Shown in pieces: positions 1 through 11,852 of a stretch of DNA of 64,000 nt. This DNA is from Cardiocondyla obscurior (taxonomy: Eukaryota; Arthropoda; Insecta; Hymenoptera; Formicidae). The stretch lies in assembly GCF_019399895.1 (NCBI RefSeq), contig NC_091886.1:2976001-3040000 (forward strand). Reading direction: 5' to 3'. Numbering within the stretch: position 1 is the stretch's first letter; every line of letters starts with the position of its first letter. The notes under the pieces were generated by a model that did not search any database, had not been told where the DNA came from, and saw nothing but the letters and a program-made list of their open reading frames with translations. The translations under genes were made by a program, and so were the position numbers.

Positions 1-29
1 AATTGAAACCTATTTTTCTATTTCCGCAG

Positions 30-164
30 AGAGAATTGTATTTTAATATACGTCTTGCTGAATACTCCACGGTCTACGCGGATGATTTACGTACTGTAAA
101 AGCTAATTTCAGTCTTTACTACCAGTGCTTCACACAACTATCAATCCACTTTGACACGTCGTAG
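30..164 (+). CDS. Terminal coding exon of an unrecognised gene (5' part outside the window)
   Basis: A pyrimidine-rich tract ending in CGCAG at 25-29 looks like a splice acceptor. It is followed by 44 open codons that end in TAG at 162-164. The peptide begins RELYFNIRLAEYSTVYADD and ends LSIHFDTS. It has the mixed composition of real protein rather than of translated AT-rich spacer. An AATAAA at 435-440 would serve as the poly(A) signal, giving a 3' UTR of about 290 bases. I do not recognise the family and cannot assign a function. The gene would run toward VPS51, tail to tail. The exon call rests only on the acceptor, the open frame and the downstream poly(A) signal. Confidence 0.45.
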   Translation, partial: RELYFNIRLAEYSTVYADDLRTVKANFSLYYQCFTQLSIHFDTS

Positions 165-1011
165 GAATATGATTGGTATCTATATGTAGCAGCAGCCCCA
201 GGAATGCCACGAGAAATTGCCAACAAGTTACACATGCACAGGTGTTTCTTAAGATATCACGTGTGTCTGTTACCATATGTCCGTCTGTCCGCATGTCTCC
301 GCGTTTCATATCACTTTGTATTCGAGATCTTTCGTTAACTCTTTTTCAAACAAATTTTATTTCGTATTCTCTTAACATCATAAAGCGATAGTTTAATACT
401 TAGACTTTTTTATTATATCAAACCATTATTAGTAAATAAAATTACACTTAATTAATTAAAAAAAAAATATTGAGCAAGATAGAATGCATATAATAGAAAA
501 AAATATAACTTTAAAGAGTCCAAGTTTTACCGAGCTACGGTTTGCCGAAAGCGATTCAGGGGAGCTAAGTGTTATTAAATTGGATAGAATGCGATGCGTG
601 GGCCCAGGCCGGATACTCGCCGAATGAATCTCATCCCAAGAGAGAGGAAGTCCGAATTAAGTCGAGAGTAGCTACTGTCAAGGGGTTACAACCGAGTTCT
701 CTCTGGTATCCTATACAAACGATCCTATATGAACTTATCGCGACCCTATTCGTTTCTTGATTGATCGATAATATTTTAATGAATAATGGTACTGTAAAAG
801 TATTCTCGTATTTTATCAAGTTGAGCTGTAAAATAACGAATGATAAAAACAAAATTAATAGAAAGTTGATAACATATATTACATCATACATTAATTATTA
901 TATAAAATATTTTACAATGTTTTTAATAAATTACATCACATATTTTATTACCTATGTGTTTGCTATAATTTTTTATGTCATTGTACGAGACAATGTGTAA
1001 ATATTTATAAC
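165..1011. other. Convergent intergenic region with two poly(A) signals
   Basis: This AT-rich spacer separates the plus-strand terminal exon from the 3' end of VPS51. AATAAA at 435-440 serves the plus strand. TTTATT at 944-949 reads AATAAA on the minus strand, about 65 bases past the VPS51 stop. A block of clearly higher GC at about 520-760 interrupts the AT-rich DNA. It has short open frames on both strands, none of which I recognise. Confidence 0.5.
944..949 (-). terminator. VPS51 poly(A) signal
   Basis: TAATAAA on the minus strand about 65 bases downstream of the VPS51 stop codon. It is the first canonical hexamer after the stop. Confidence 0.55.
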
Positions 1012-4000
1012 TCAACCTCTCTCGCAAATAATGTCCACCACACTGGGCTCCATCAAAACCGGGTCCAAGCATCTATGCACCGCGCTACCTAAAATCTCGT
1101 CCAGCAAAAAGTGAACCACGCTACAAACAATAAGAATAACGTAAATAATATATTTATATTATTAAAATAGGAACATATAAATTTATAAAGTTAAACGAAA
1201 TTCTTACTTCTCGTCTGAAACAAATGGCCACAAGTAAAGTTGCAAATAATGAGTATCCACTTGGATTTGTTGTAAGCCATACTTGCTGAATGTTCGCAGC
1301 CTCACACATTCGAGGAAAGTCTGTGTAGATAAAAATATAAAAATTGATAATAAAGATACAATGAATATTAATATAAGAACTTTTTTTTATATAACATAAT
1401 AATATTTTATAATCTTGTCGTGACAAAATTACGGCTGCATATAAAATAATTGATTTCGTATTTCTAGTCAACTAGATGTAAGCGTAGCAAACCCACGAAA
1501 CATATTGCGTAGTGAATGATGATAGAGTTGAAAGAATGAATCAACTTTATAAAGTGAATAATGACCGTGCTATTTTGTCATTGCGACTACTCTGCACCTG
1601 AGCGATCATTACGCCAGTACATTGCCTACTAAAAATACTATTCTGCACGAAGTTTTACCATTTCAAATATCAGCGAATATAAAAATTATTAAAAATTAAA
1701 CAAATATATTATATTAAATAAAATAGAATTTATAATTATTAAATTCTTAAATTTTAATATATTATTAGTATTACCTTTAAACCTATTTTAATAATTCCTG
1801 TAAGAATAGATGCCTTGTTGAATTGTACAGATGAAAATATTTCAATTCGTTCGGAGAACAATTTGTGAATATTCGTCACCAGAGAAGAATCGATATGACT
1901 AGGTGTATAGGACGACCAATTTGATCTGTAGTGTTGCCTGGATATACTAACACTAGAAAAAAAAATGTTTTTGTTACATTTTCAAAAGTCATCGATTTAA
2001 AACGATTAAAAAATAATAAATTTTTTAATAAAAAAGATTTAAATTATTGTATTTTATATTACTATTTACTAAATAATTTTGCATAAAAATCAAATAAATG
2101 TTAAATAACTTCGAGTAAAAATGTTTTACCTATGAGTCCTTCTACTACTGTCGCTACTTCTATCAATTTGACCATCATTGTTATTATATAACGTAGCAAC
2201 TTCTGCATCAAAGGTAGTTACATCTTCCACAACTCTTTTCATAACAGGTCTCACAGTTCTAGGTTCAATTGTATGCAACCAATCCCTGGTCTCTACAGAC
2301 TTTCTTAGCATTTGGGATACCTTTAATCCTTGATCTCGTACATAATGATTTAACAAATTCTGAGCAGCCTCTTGAAAACGATTGCACATTTCTGACGCGG
2401 GAGTTACAATATTTTTTGAAGACGCGTATTGATCGATATTAAAAAGCTCGTCGAACTTCGTGAGCTGCAAAATATACAAATAAAATATATCGTATATTAA
2501 GGATACTTAATTATATATTTTAATTTATAGTTACAATTGATTTATTATTACGATACGTTATAGGTAAGTAAAATATTATTTTAATTTTAAATCTAATTAC
2601 CAGGTGACGAACACTGCTTTCTTTATATTCGATGCACATTTTGCTGAGCAAAAGTATTAAAGTAGGTGGAAATTTTGATGTATCGGATCCATTGCAAAAT
2701 CCAGCGACTGTAGCTGTGAGATGATGCAGAAAGCCAATTACTAAGCCTTCTCTCACTTCATCTACACAAAAACTTTGCAAAAACTGTGCTTTTATATTAC
2801 TTGATAAGTCTAGCTGTAAAAATACCTAAAAAAATTAAAATTAACTTTAATATCTAGTGTAGACATTCAACATTTTTTTTTTAAACATAGTTACAAGTTA
2901 AAAAAATCCCAAAAATTTAATAAAGAATTGAATAAAGATACGAACCGATAAATCTTGTAGAACTCCCTTAACTTTTTCGATGGTAGGCATAATGAGCATA
3001 GCTTGAAGTTCTGCTAAGCCCCCATCGTCCTGTTTAATTTTAGCAGCTAAAGTCTGCCTTACTTTCCCCAAAATTTCATTTAAGTGTTGTTTCAAATTAT
3101 GCAAATGATTACGGCATTGCTTTCGACCAGCATTTACAACGAGATCGGTGCCAATTCTATAAAAATAATAAATTTATTAATATTTTACATGTAATTAACA
3201 TTTATATTATAATCATTGTTACCAATTTATTTTAATTTATTTTCTTCTATTACCTGCCGAAATCTGTTTCTTTGGACAGCATATTCATTTCTTGTAGCTT
3301 GCGATGAAATTTATCAAGAGCTCTTACTAAAATCGCTGTATCAGTTACATCTTCCACTCTTTTGCCCATTAAATCGAAATATTTTTTCATATTACTTATA
3401 ATAAATTTATTTAAGTAATCCATAGCTTTTATTTCAAAATCGTCAACTAAATCGTTATCTTCCAACGATCGATTTATAAATATATCCTTGTAAGAAGTCA
3501 CAATTAGGCATAAATTATTAAGAAATCCCGAAGAAGCCATATCTACGAACTCTATAACATCGTTCTCGCACATATCTTTTAAAATATCTAATTGTTCTGT
3601 TAATCTTGCTTCGGCATGTACCAAAAATTCAATACATAATGAATCAGCTGGTTCCTTCAATTGTAACAAAAGATCGATATTTTCAGCTAAAGCTTTAGCA
3701 GAAGTATCTCTTTTATGAAACTGTAATCTAAGTTTCGATTTCAATTCCTCCAAAATGTCTTCACAATCTTTTTGAATACCTTGAAAGGACGGCATGTTGC
3801 TATATTGATTTAAAACTCTTTGTGCGTGAACGTAATCTCGAACCGCCTAAAAAAAACAGACGTATAATAAAATTTGTAACGAGGTATAAAATTTTACGTT
3901 ATTATTTATTTATTGTACATAAAAAGAAATATACTTCTGCATATTTCTCTTCATTTAGTTTATCCTTAAGATTGCCAGGCAGCTTGAAAAGAAATTGCAG

Positions 4001-4561
4001 TTTTTTCAACAAAGTATGTACAGAGGATAGTTTAGCAATTTGTTGTCTGGTCCCGTGTAAAGTTGAAGAGATTTGTTCCGAGAAAGAAGTAATGCTTTCC
4101 ATATTCGTGGCTAAAAGATCCATACTGTCTTCCATCTCTTTAAAATCTGTCTTCATCTAAAACATATAAAAAAAAAAAAAAAATTAAAAATAAGTTTAAC
4201 AATTTGTTAAAAGATAATTACCTTGCGTACGGTATCGGTGGCGGATATAAATTTGTTGTAATTTTCATATACCAAAGTCTGCATATCCGAATGTAAAGCC
4301 TGAGTATGTTTTATAATTTCTGCTTCATGGTCCATAATTTGTTTTAGTGTGCACTCCTGTATACAATAACGATATTAAATAACCCAGACGTAGTATTAGC
4401 ACGTCATGTTTAATCAGAAAAAAAATAGAATGCAAAATATGAAGCTTGTTACAATAAAAAATTTATTCGAATTAATTTACCTTTGACAATCTTTGAAAAT
4501 ACATGTCGGAATTAAAATGCTGCCCGTCTATGTCGTAGGGATTATTAGTACTTTCTGCCAT
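1012..4561 (-). CDS. VPS51: Vacuolar protein sorting-associated protein 51 (VPS51, fat-free homologue)
   Basis: VPS51 is the shared subunit of the GARP and EARP tethering complexes. They capture endosome-derived vesicles at the trans-Golgi network and at recycling endosomes. I read ten exons, complement of 4481-4561, 4222-4356, 3935-4156, 3254-3846, 2946-3156, 2601-2825, 2130-2464, 1775-1952, 1208-1320 and 1012-1120. The phases agree throughout and give about 733 aa; human VPS51 has about 782. The N-terminus reads MAESTNNPYDIDGQHFNSD. It is followed by the conserved coiled-coil segments MQTLVYENYNKFISATDT, DFKEMEDSMDLLATNM and VHTLLKKLQFLFKLP. The middle has EGLVIGFLHHL. The C-terminal part has SQMLRKSVETRDWL, PVMKRVVEDVTTFD, HKLFSERIEIF and TFLECVRLRTF, and the protein ends MEPSVVDIICERG. 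The fifth donor (CG|GTTCGT) is weak, and the next acceptor could be at 2813 rather than 2825. Nothing looks broken. It faces away from the THAP gene. Confidence 0.95.
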
Positions 4562-5758
4562 CTTTTACGTTTTCTTTCCAGCGAGATAAGCTTTGTTTAA
4601 TCTGTAATCCTCTTTTAAATCTTTAATCTGTCAAATTTGTAGATAATAAATAAAAAGACAGAATTATTATCCCATTGACGTTGCGATTTATTGCATTACG
4701 TATACTTTTGTTTGTAACGTATTTATTTCCCTAAGCAACGATATAATTAATTATATGCATATGTACGTTTATACTTATAAATTTTTGCTTATTTTATTTT
4801 ATTACTTTACCTTGCAACGACAAGCGTTTGCAGCTGTTAAACTGTCCATCCCATTTGTAGGTTAAGGTTTCTGGACGAGCAAAGTAATATAACCTTAATT
4901 TTGTCGTACGAAAGCGCAACAAGTGCTCAAAACTCGTTAAATAAATTTACAATATCTGTTCGATAATAGATATTTTTCAAAAATTAACGAAGTAAAGTCT
5001 CCGAAGTGTTCTCTTGATTCTGTTCGTTACGTGAATCACAGTTTAATTGAAAAGGTAAGATTATAAGGTAAACAGTCGTGCATCTTTCGATAAAACAAAC
5101 TTTGATATTGCTTTGAACGAAATATAGAAAAGAAGTGTCGCAAGTTTCGTAATATCGTAAGAGAAACGATGGAATTAATTTCGTATTGAGCCTAACGTGA
5201 CTATTATTACTCGATGTAACCGTATTTTTCAATTTTTCTCACTTAACCTCTTCTAGTTCTAAATCAATGCGCAAGAACGAACAATTATTTTCGGTATTAA
5301 TTGATTTTAATTATTTTCAGCTGTAACAGAAGGATGTTCTGAAGCGTCCTGAAACTCAGAATTAATGTTATCGTAAAATTAATACAACAAAGGAAAAGGA
5401 AAAAGGAAAAAAGAACATTTGCTGAAAGAAGGAATCATACGGAAATTACAATATAAATTGTTAAAAACTTTTAAGGTAAAAAGATTTGATAAGCATTACG
5501 TCGAACTTGATCCTTAATGATTCAAGTTCAAACGAGAGACGAGATCTTTAAAGGTTTTGAAATCTATAATTTTAATTGTAAATTATGAATAGAATGAAAG
5601 TTTCTTTATATTTGTGGAGCTGTACTTCAAATATAGAGGAAAAGAACTCAAAAATTGCATACTGAAACTAAGATTATGAGAATGAAAACAGATTTATAAT
5701 TTTAATTATAAATCGAAAACCAGATCGATTAACAATTGAAAGCTACGCTATCTCGATC
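4562..5758. promoter_or_regulatory. Divergent intergenic region between VPS51 and the THAP gene
   Basis: The two start codons face away from each other across 1.2 kb, so this stretch must contain both 5' UTRs and promoters. It is AT-rich. GGTTAAGGTTTC at 4859-4870 and ATAACCTTAA near 4890 resemble the AACCT-type motif seen at other promoters in this window. I see no TATA box or coding exon that I would defend. Confidence 0.4.
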
Positions 5759-7835
5759 ATGCCGCATCCTTGCGTCGTCTGTGGTCGTTCACGCATGAAC
5801 CCCAATAATCGTGAAGAAGAGTACATGTTTTTTGGCTTTCCAGTAAATGACGAAGCTCGCTGCTGTCGTTGGTTAGAATTTTGTGGCCGTGAGGATCTCT
5901 ACAAGCTTACAAAAAAACAGCTTCTGCAGCGTATGGTTTGCTCCAAGCACTTTCAGCCGCAGGATTTCCTTAATGAATATTTAGACCGTTTGAATTCTAC
6001 TGCGGTTCCATCGGTTTACGATCCTAAGCAAAGTTTGTATAATATAACGTGCGTTCTTTGCGGAAGGACGCGAAGAGATCCGCCTGCAGCCGATTACGAT
6101 GGAACAACCTTCCATCACTTTCCTGGAGAAGAATTTCGTTGCCTAAAATGGTTGGACTTTGTTGGCGTTGCTTCTTATTACAGATTAACGAGGAAGGAAA
6201 TTCTTTTCTGCTACATCTGCTCTAAACATTTTGATCGGTCTCAATTTGTCTCGGGAGTTAAAGGAAGATTAGTGGATAACGCAATTCCGAATATTCGTGA
6301 TCCAAACCAACGAGATCAAACGGAATCGTCTGATCTCGAGTTACAAACTGAGGCGCAGCTTTTCAGCCCTGCAGATAAGAGTAAAAAATTAGATCCGCTA
6401 CCTATGAAAGTACTGGAAAGCCAGGCTTGTGCAGCTTGCGGTCGATTAAGGTCTGATCCGAGAAATAAAATTGAACGTTACAAGTTCCATCCATTCCCGG
6501 CATACGAAATCGGTCGATGTTTGCGCTGGTGTCAATTTTTAGGACGAGAAGATTTACTAAAAATGTCACCTAATCAAATACGCAAGCTCGTACTTTGTTC
6601 AAAACATTTTCAGACCGGCCAAAGTTTTTACAAAGTTGGTCCGTGTGATGCGGTACCTACGATTAAAAATATTTCAGAATCTGAAAATATTGAGGAACAA
6701 AATGAAGAAGATCAGGACCTTGGAGAAGATGGTAAAGATCCTTCCAAAATCCTCAAGCGTTTGAGACCATCGGTGTCCAGTAAAAAACCTAAGATAGAAA
6801 ATAAACCTGCACCATTGGCAAAGAAACGAGGAAAATCCCGAAGACCGACTTCCATTAATATTCCTAAACCTGTGCCCAATAATTTGGAGAGCCAAATAAT
6901 TAGAAAACTACCACTTCCATCTGCAACTAATTGGAAGATACAATTAGGAGATCATTTACAACCGATTACGATTAATAATATCTCCTCGAATATTACGAAT
7001 AATCAGTCAAATATTAAAAAAATTATAGTACCGTTTACTGGAGATATATCGAATCTGGGTGCTCCGATACCAGTTCGCAGTTTATCTAGTATTCCTCCGG
7101 GACTATTAATTAAAATTAACTTACCGGAACAAGAACAACAACAATCGCAGCAACAGCAGAAATTAAAATCGAAAATAGTTAAAAAACAAAATAAAACGAA
7201 AAAGAAAACGCATAGCGCAAATGAACAAATTTTAGAAAAAAACAACGGCCAAACTTTCGTAAAAGCGGGAGATAAAAATGTAGTAGAGTTTCTATCAGTA
7301 TCTCCAGAACCTGCAGAAGACAATTATTCTCTTAAAACAGAAATGCAAGAAGAAGTGAATTTTTGGAGAACTTCACACTCTTTAAAAGTATCGAATATGG
7401 AAGACGAAATAGAGGTCAGTATTAAACTAAATAATTTCATATGTTATTAACAGTTACATGAACATGCGATTACAGATATATTTATTGAAAAGCTGTTATC
7501 TGAAACTTTGTAATTTTATTTTAATTAAAATATAGTTAATTTAAAACTTTTTAAGTTTATATACGTAAATGGTGTTTTAATTTTTAATATTAATGCAGAT
7601 ACAAGAAAAACAGTATTCAAAGGAGCTGGAAAAGGCGAATGAAATTTCTGGGAAGAGAAAGAAAGTAAGGAGACAAAAAAGGATTACAGGAACTATGAGA
7701 AGAACTATGTTTCCCATAAAAAATGAAATTAGATGTTTCTTTAACAAAATGATGCCACTGATGCATCGGTTACCTAAGCAGGCTAGAGCAAACTTGAAAT
7801 TGTCAATTGTTAACATGGTAATCGATCAGCTCTGA
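5759..7835 (+). CDS. Protein with three THAP zinc-finger domains and a possible C-terminal BESS-like motif
   Basis: Exons 5759-7414 and 7599-7835 join in phase 0 (GAG|GTCAGT donor, TAATGCAG acceptor) and give 630 aa. Three C2CH THAP domains lie at about residues 5-87, 97-180 and 223-305. Each starts with CxxCGR (CVVCGRSR, CVLCGRTR, CAACGRLR). Each has the family tryptophan (RWLEF, KWLDF, RWCQF) and the CSKHF ligand pair, and ends with the AVPxx box (AVPSV, AIPNI, AVPTI). THAP domains bind DNA through zinc. A basic, glutamine-rich linker follows (QEQQQSQQQQK, then KKQNKTKKKTH). The last 35 residues (IRCFFNKMMPLMHRLPKQAR, then LKLSIVNMVIDQL) resemble the BESS protein-interaction motif of insect transcription regulators; this is my reading by pattern, not a search. 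The protein is likely a nuclear DNA-binding regulator with unknown targets. The start codon is the first ATG of the long frame and places the first cysteine at residue 5, typical of THAP proteins. I know of no named orthologue. Confidence 0.85.
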
Positions 7836-9624
7836 AATTGCGAATATATATTTTAGATTAATTATTAAACTTAAAATTGTTTTCATGACTTTCGCAATTA
7901 TAAGATAATTGATAAAATTTCTAGAGTATTAATTGGAGAAATTGCTTTATATGTTTTTATTGAAAATAAATATTTAATGTAAATTCTAGATAAGTTTCTT
8001 AATTCTATTATCTCGTATAACGTTTAAAAAAATTCCTCCAAAAATTAATACGTTTCTTCACTGAAACAATGCAATTAAAAAAAAATTATACATATACATG
8101 TATATCCCGTAATAGGAACAAGATGACAAATGTAAAAACTGAAATAACATTATATTATAATTTACTAATAATTTGTTAAAATTAATTTTTATGACTTAAA
8201 AATAGGTTTTTTTTATATCAAATTATTGATATTTATAAGGCTACAATTTTAAATTTATAACAATTTAAGAATTGTAGTTGATAGCAATTACATGTATATA
8301 CATTCACAACTTATAATATGTTTCTTTAATGAACGTTAAACATAATCTGAAAAAAAAATTCTTTCAAAATAATTGACGATTACTGTAAAAGAAAGGGTAA
8401 TACTTACAGATAACTTTCAAATGCATACTTTTATATACATATTTCTCAGCTAAATAAAATAAAGAGAATTGTTACGGAAAAAAATATGTAAGTGTTTAAT
8501 CTACATAAACGTATATTATTGTATATTAATTATTAAAAATATATTACTTTCAAACAATATCTTTCTTCTACAATACATGGCACATCGTTATAAATTCTTA
8601 TTATAAAAGAATAAAAAAAAAACAATCTTTCTCTTAAAATATACATATGTTCATAGTCAAAAAATATTTTTACTATGTATTTGTATAAGAGGCGTAAATA
8701 ATATTAATAATCATTGTAACAATGTCATAAATAAAATTTATGTTAAATGAAAGATTTTATAATTTATTCTTATGTTTAATTCGAATCTTATTATGTTCTA
8801 TAAATATACAAAATTTACGAATGCTAATAATATAATATTTCTTAACGTAAATTAAATCAAATATTAAATGGAATCTTATAAATCGATTTTTATTATGTTT
8901 AATGAAAGAGAGTTTATTAAATATAAATATTAATATTACAATTCATTAGTTAATAACATCGCGCAACAGAAAATATATCTCACTATACTGTTGTACAATG
9001 TCAATAATATAAATTATTTAAATAATAGACAGTATACTAACAAATGTTAATACTGCATAGTTTGATTTTATTTTCCTGCATGCTTTCTAATTCATTAGTA
9101 ACCTAAAAATGTACATAAAACAATATTAAAATAAGTCTGAAAAATAAAAAAGATAATATGTTAAGAGACAAATTTTAAATTCTTCTATTATATTTATAAA
9201 CTCGGAAGCATATAACAAAGCTATAAAAAAATATTTAAGTTGACATATAAATTTAATTTTACTTTCCATATAATCTGTATTCTTATATAAATTTAGTAAT
9301 TTTAATTCGTAAAATTTTTAATTATTACGTTTTAATTTTTAGTCTTTATTTAATCTGTATAATTTTCTCTTTAAAATAGTTTATAAATATAAAGAAAATT
9401 ATTGAATAATAAATGTTAAAATATACAACACTTATTCTACAAAGCAACAATACTTATAACAAGATACTACATATTTACATTAATTAGCAAAATAACATTG
9501 CGGTGAACACGCGAATGCTGCTATTCATGACTTGTGTTATTTATTTAATAAATGTTATTATTAAGATACTTATTTCCCTGACGTTTGTATGATACAAGTA
9601 TTTATCAATCATTTAATTACTAAT
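7836..9624. other. AT-rich convergent intergenic region
   Basis: This spacer lies between the THAP gene and CHMP3, whose 3' ends face each other. AATAAA at 7965-7970 is the likely poly(A) signal of the THAP gene. TTTATT at 9540-9545 is AATAAA on the minus strand, 80 bases past the CHMP3 stop. The rest is very AT-rich with short A and T runs. I see no gene, RNA or repeat family in it. Confidence 0.5.
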
Positions 9625-10732
9625 CTAGCTGCGAAGACTTTGCAATCGGTTTTTCATCTCTTCAAGTTCTTTATCATCATCCTCTGTTTCCTCTTCCTGA
9701 GAGGTAGAAGGCATTCCAGGATTTTCTGTGACAACTGCAGGAGCTGTGCCTAATTGACCAGCTGTCACTTCCCACAAAATCTAAGAGAGCAAAAATAAGA
9801 TGTGACAAAAAAGATAATTTATTATATTACCCATGACAATTTACCTTGTCAACTTCTTCATCAGCTTCATCTTCCATATCCTCAGAATCCTCTATAGAAT
9901 CCATTGTTTCATCTAACATTTCTTCAATAATACCTGCTTTCATCATCTCTTTTGACATTTCTCTCATAGTTGCAGCTACTTCTGGTACTCTTATTAAAGA
10001 TTGCATTGCTTGCATCACTTCTGTCGATTTGGAAACTGAACCAGCAACTCTAATTGTTGCTAACTGATTTTTCATTTGTAAAGATACAGAATTCAAATGT
10101 GCTTTGGAAGTATAAATTTTATTGCAAGCTTTACGCGCTCTTATAATTTCTTTTGCAAGAACTTTACAAACATCTTTATCTCCTTTTTTTGCTGCTTCCT
10201 TTAAAGAACGCTTGACTTTCTCTTCTTCTCTTTGAATTGCTATATAAGAGCAACATTCACATTGTATACAGTAGAAATAAAAAAAAAGTAACTTATGATG
10301 AAAAATTTATTTTAAGAATGTTGAAAAACGTTAAAAGAACCTTTTTAAACTTACATTTTTCTCAGATTTGATAAAGAACTCTTTTTAAGATAAAACTAAG
10401 GACATCAATATCTCTTATCTTATTACATTTAATTAAATATTTTAAACATCAAAGGTTAAGATTAAAATTTTACTGTTAAGATTTCGTATTAAAACTCTCA
10501 TTAATTAATTAATTTACCCTTTTTAATTTAAAACACTTCGTAAAAATATATTTTTACACATTCTTACCTCTAACCTGTCTGTCAAGTTGATAACCTTCCT
10601 TTCTCAGTTTGTGTGTCCATTCTTGAACCTAAAGCATACTTAATATTAAGAAATGATAATAAAAAAGAATGTTTTGTAACGACTTACCATTTCTTTAGGA
10701 TTCTTTTCTTGTGATTTTCCAAACAAACCCAT
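9625..10732 (-). CDS. CHMP3: Charged multivesicular body protein 3 (ESCRT-III subunit CHMP3/Vps24)
   Basis: CHMP3/Vps24 polymerises with CHMP2 on CHMP4/Snf7 filaments at endosomes and helps sever membrane necks in multivesicular-body formation, cytokinesis and related events. Exons are complement of 10688-10732, 10568-10628, 9845-10239 and 9625-9780, with consistent phases, giving 218 aa, the normal family length. It begins MGLFGKSQEKNPKEM, with the conserved N-terminal MGLFG (glycine 2 is a potential myristoylation site). Next comes the basic first helix (VQEWTHKLRKEGYQLDRQVR), then IRARKACNKIY and MKNQLATIRVAGSVSKSTEV. The acidic autoinhibitory region EDSEDMEDEADEEVD follows. The end, LEEMKNRLQSLRS, fits the MIM1 motif bound by VPS4 and other MIT-domain proteins. 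All parts look intact. It is transcribed away from UBE3B. Confidence 0.95.
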
Positions 10733-11123
10733 GTCTAAATTGTGGTGACAAAAAACGTCAAAGCACTCGATATTCGATCGGCATAACCTTACTTTCGGAT
10801 AGTTTCTTGGGAACCTCTTCAAGGTTATGTGATTATGTCAGTTATAGTCGATTATGACTGTATTGCTTCGGGCTCTTTTTGATCTGCTTCGGTCCGCGGA
10901 CTCCGATTGACTCCGATCCTTTTCTGCTCGTAGCATTAAAGCAAGAACGCACACTTGTGCATAACGCACACGCATAAGAAAGCTGATTGGTCGATCAGCG
11001 AATATCTGAGAAAATAAACCAATCAATTTTCCGATGCATACGCGTTATGCAAAACTGCGTGCTCCGACTTTAATTTTTGAAATATTATTCTTTTATGTTG
11101 TAATTAATAAAAAAAAATAATTA
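10733..11123. promoter_or_regulatory. CHMP3 upstream region with nested inverted repeats
   Basis: This is the likely CHMP3 promoter region. Outer arms TGCATAACGC (10958-10967) and GCGTTATGCA (11042-11051) are exact reverse complements. Inner arms GATTGGT (10985-10991) and ACCAATC (11018-11024) form a second inverted pair, which is also two CCAAT boxes in opposite orientation. A short direct repeat of GACTCCGATY lies near 10898-10919. TCAAGGTTA (about 10818-10826) and CATAACCTTA (about 10783-10792) lie closer to the CHMP3 start. Confidence 0.45.
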
Positions 11124-11242
11124 GACAACATCACACGGTGTTCCCAAGCGGTCACCCATCCAAGTACTGACCGTGCCCAATGGTGCTTAGCTTCAGTGAT
11201 CGGACGAGAACTGGCGTTTTCACCATGGTATGGAAGTTGCCT
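11124..11242 (-). rRNA. 5S rRNA-like gene (isolated copy)
   Basis: The minus strand carries a 119-base sequence with the hallmarks of eukaryotic 5S rRNA. It begins GGCAACTTCCATACC and contains GTTCTCGTCCGATCACTGAA, CTAAGCACC (box A area) and CAGTACTTGGATGGGTGACC (box C area), followed by GCTTGGGAACACC. It ends GTGATGTTGTC. The two ends can pair to form helix I with one U-U mismatch. A run of nine T's follows within about 20 bases on the minus strand, as expected for a Pol III terminator. The sequence differs from a typical insect 5S consensus at several sites, so it may be a variant gene, an orphan dispersed copy or a young pseudogene. It sits alone between two protein genes, not in a tandem array. 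Confidence 0.85.
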
Positions 11243-11852
11243 GAAGATATCTGCTTATTAACAGGTACTTCTATCCCTTCCATTCATTATGTCTCACTCT
11301 GCATACATATAATGCGTAATACATACATCGTAAAAATTACAGAAATAAAAAGACATTAACTAATTTTATATTTCTGGATGTGAATTTGTAGAGCTCTCTG
11401 CGGTTGTTTAAACAAAAATCATTATCCGATCAATCCGTCACCGCCGAGCGACTTTTCGCTCCAGCGCGAGCGCGGAAAGGGGAGAGGGAATTTGTAAATA
11501 CTCGTCAGCTGACCAAGCAATCGCAAGATTCAAGTACGACGATACTGGTGCACGGCGTTTCATCCGAGGCCACAATAGCGGAGTACTCGGGAGAGCCGAA
11601 CCCTGACGTGGCCTCGTTTCCGACTGTGATCGAGCGACATAACACGGGCTTGTGCGGACTAGGAGGGGTGGAGGAAAATCGGTAGATGCCCGTCAGCTGA
11701 CGAGGATGCCTCGGAGATGCATCGCGATTAGCAGCGAGCGACGACGACGACGGCGACGAGGAGGCAGTGTTAAAAGTGAAGCATAGGCGTCCGTGGGGTT
11801 GTCCGGACCCTGCGGCCTGCGAAAAGTGAACTGGGCGATCGAGAGCTTGAGG
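11243..11852 (+). promoter_or_regulatory. UBE3B promoter and 5' UTR region
   Basis: GC rises sharply at about 11,430, with many CpGs and GACGACGACG-type triplets near 11740-11760, which fits a promoter and 5' UTR for UBE3B. Short open frames on both strands look like by-products of the CpG-rich composition and lack family similarity. I cannot place the transcription start. Confidence 0.4.
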
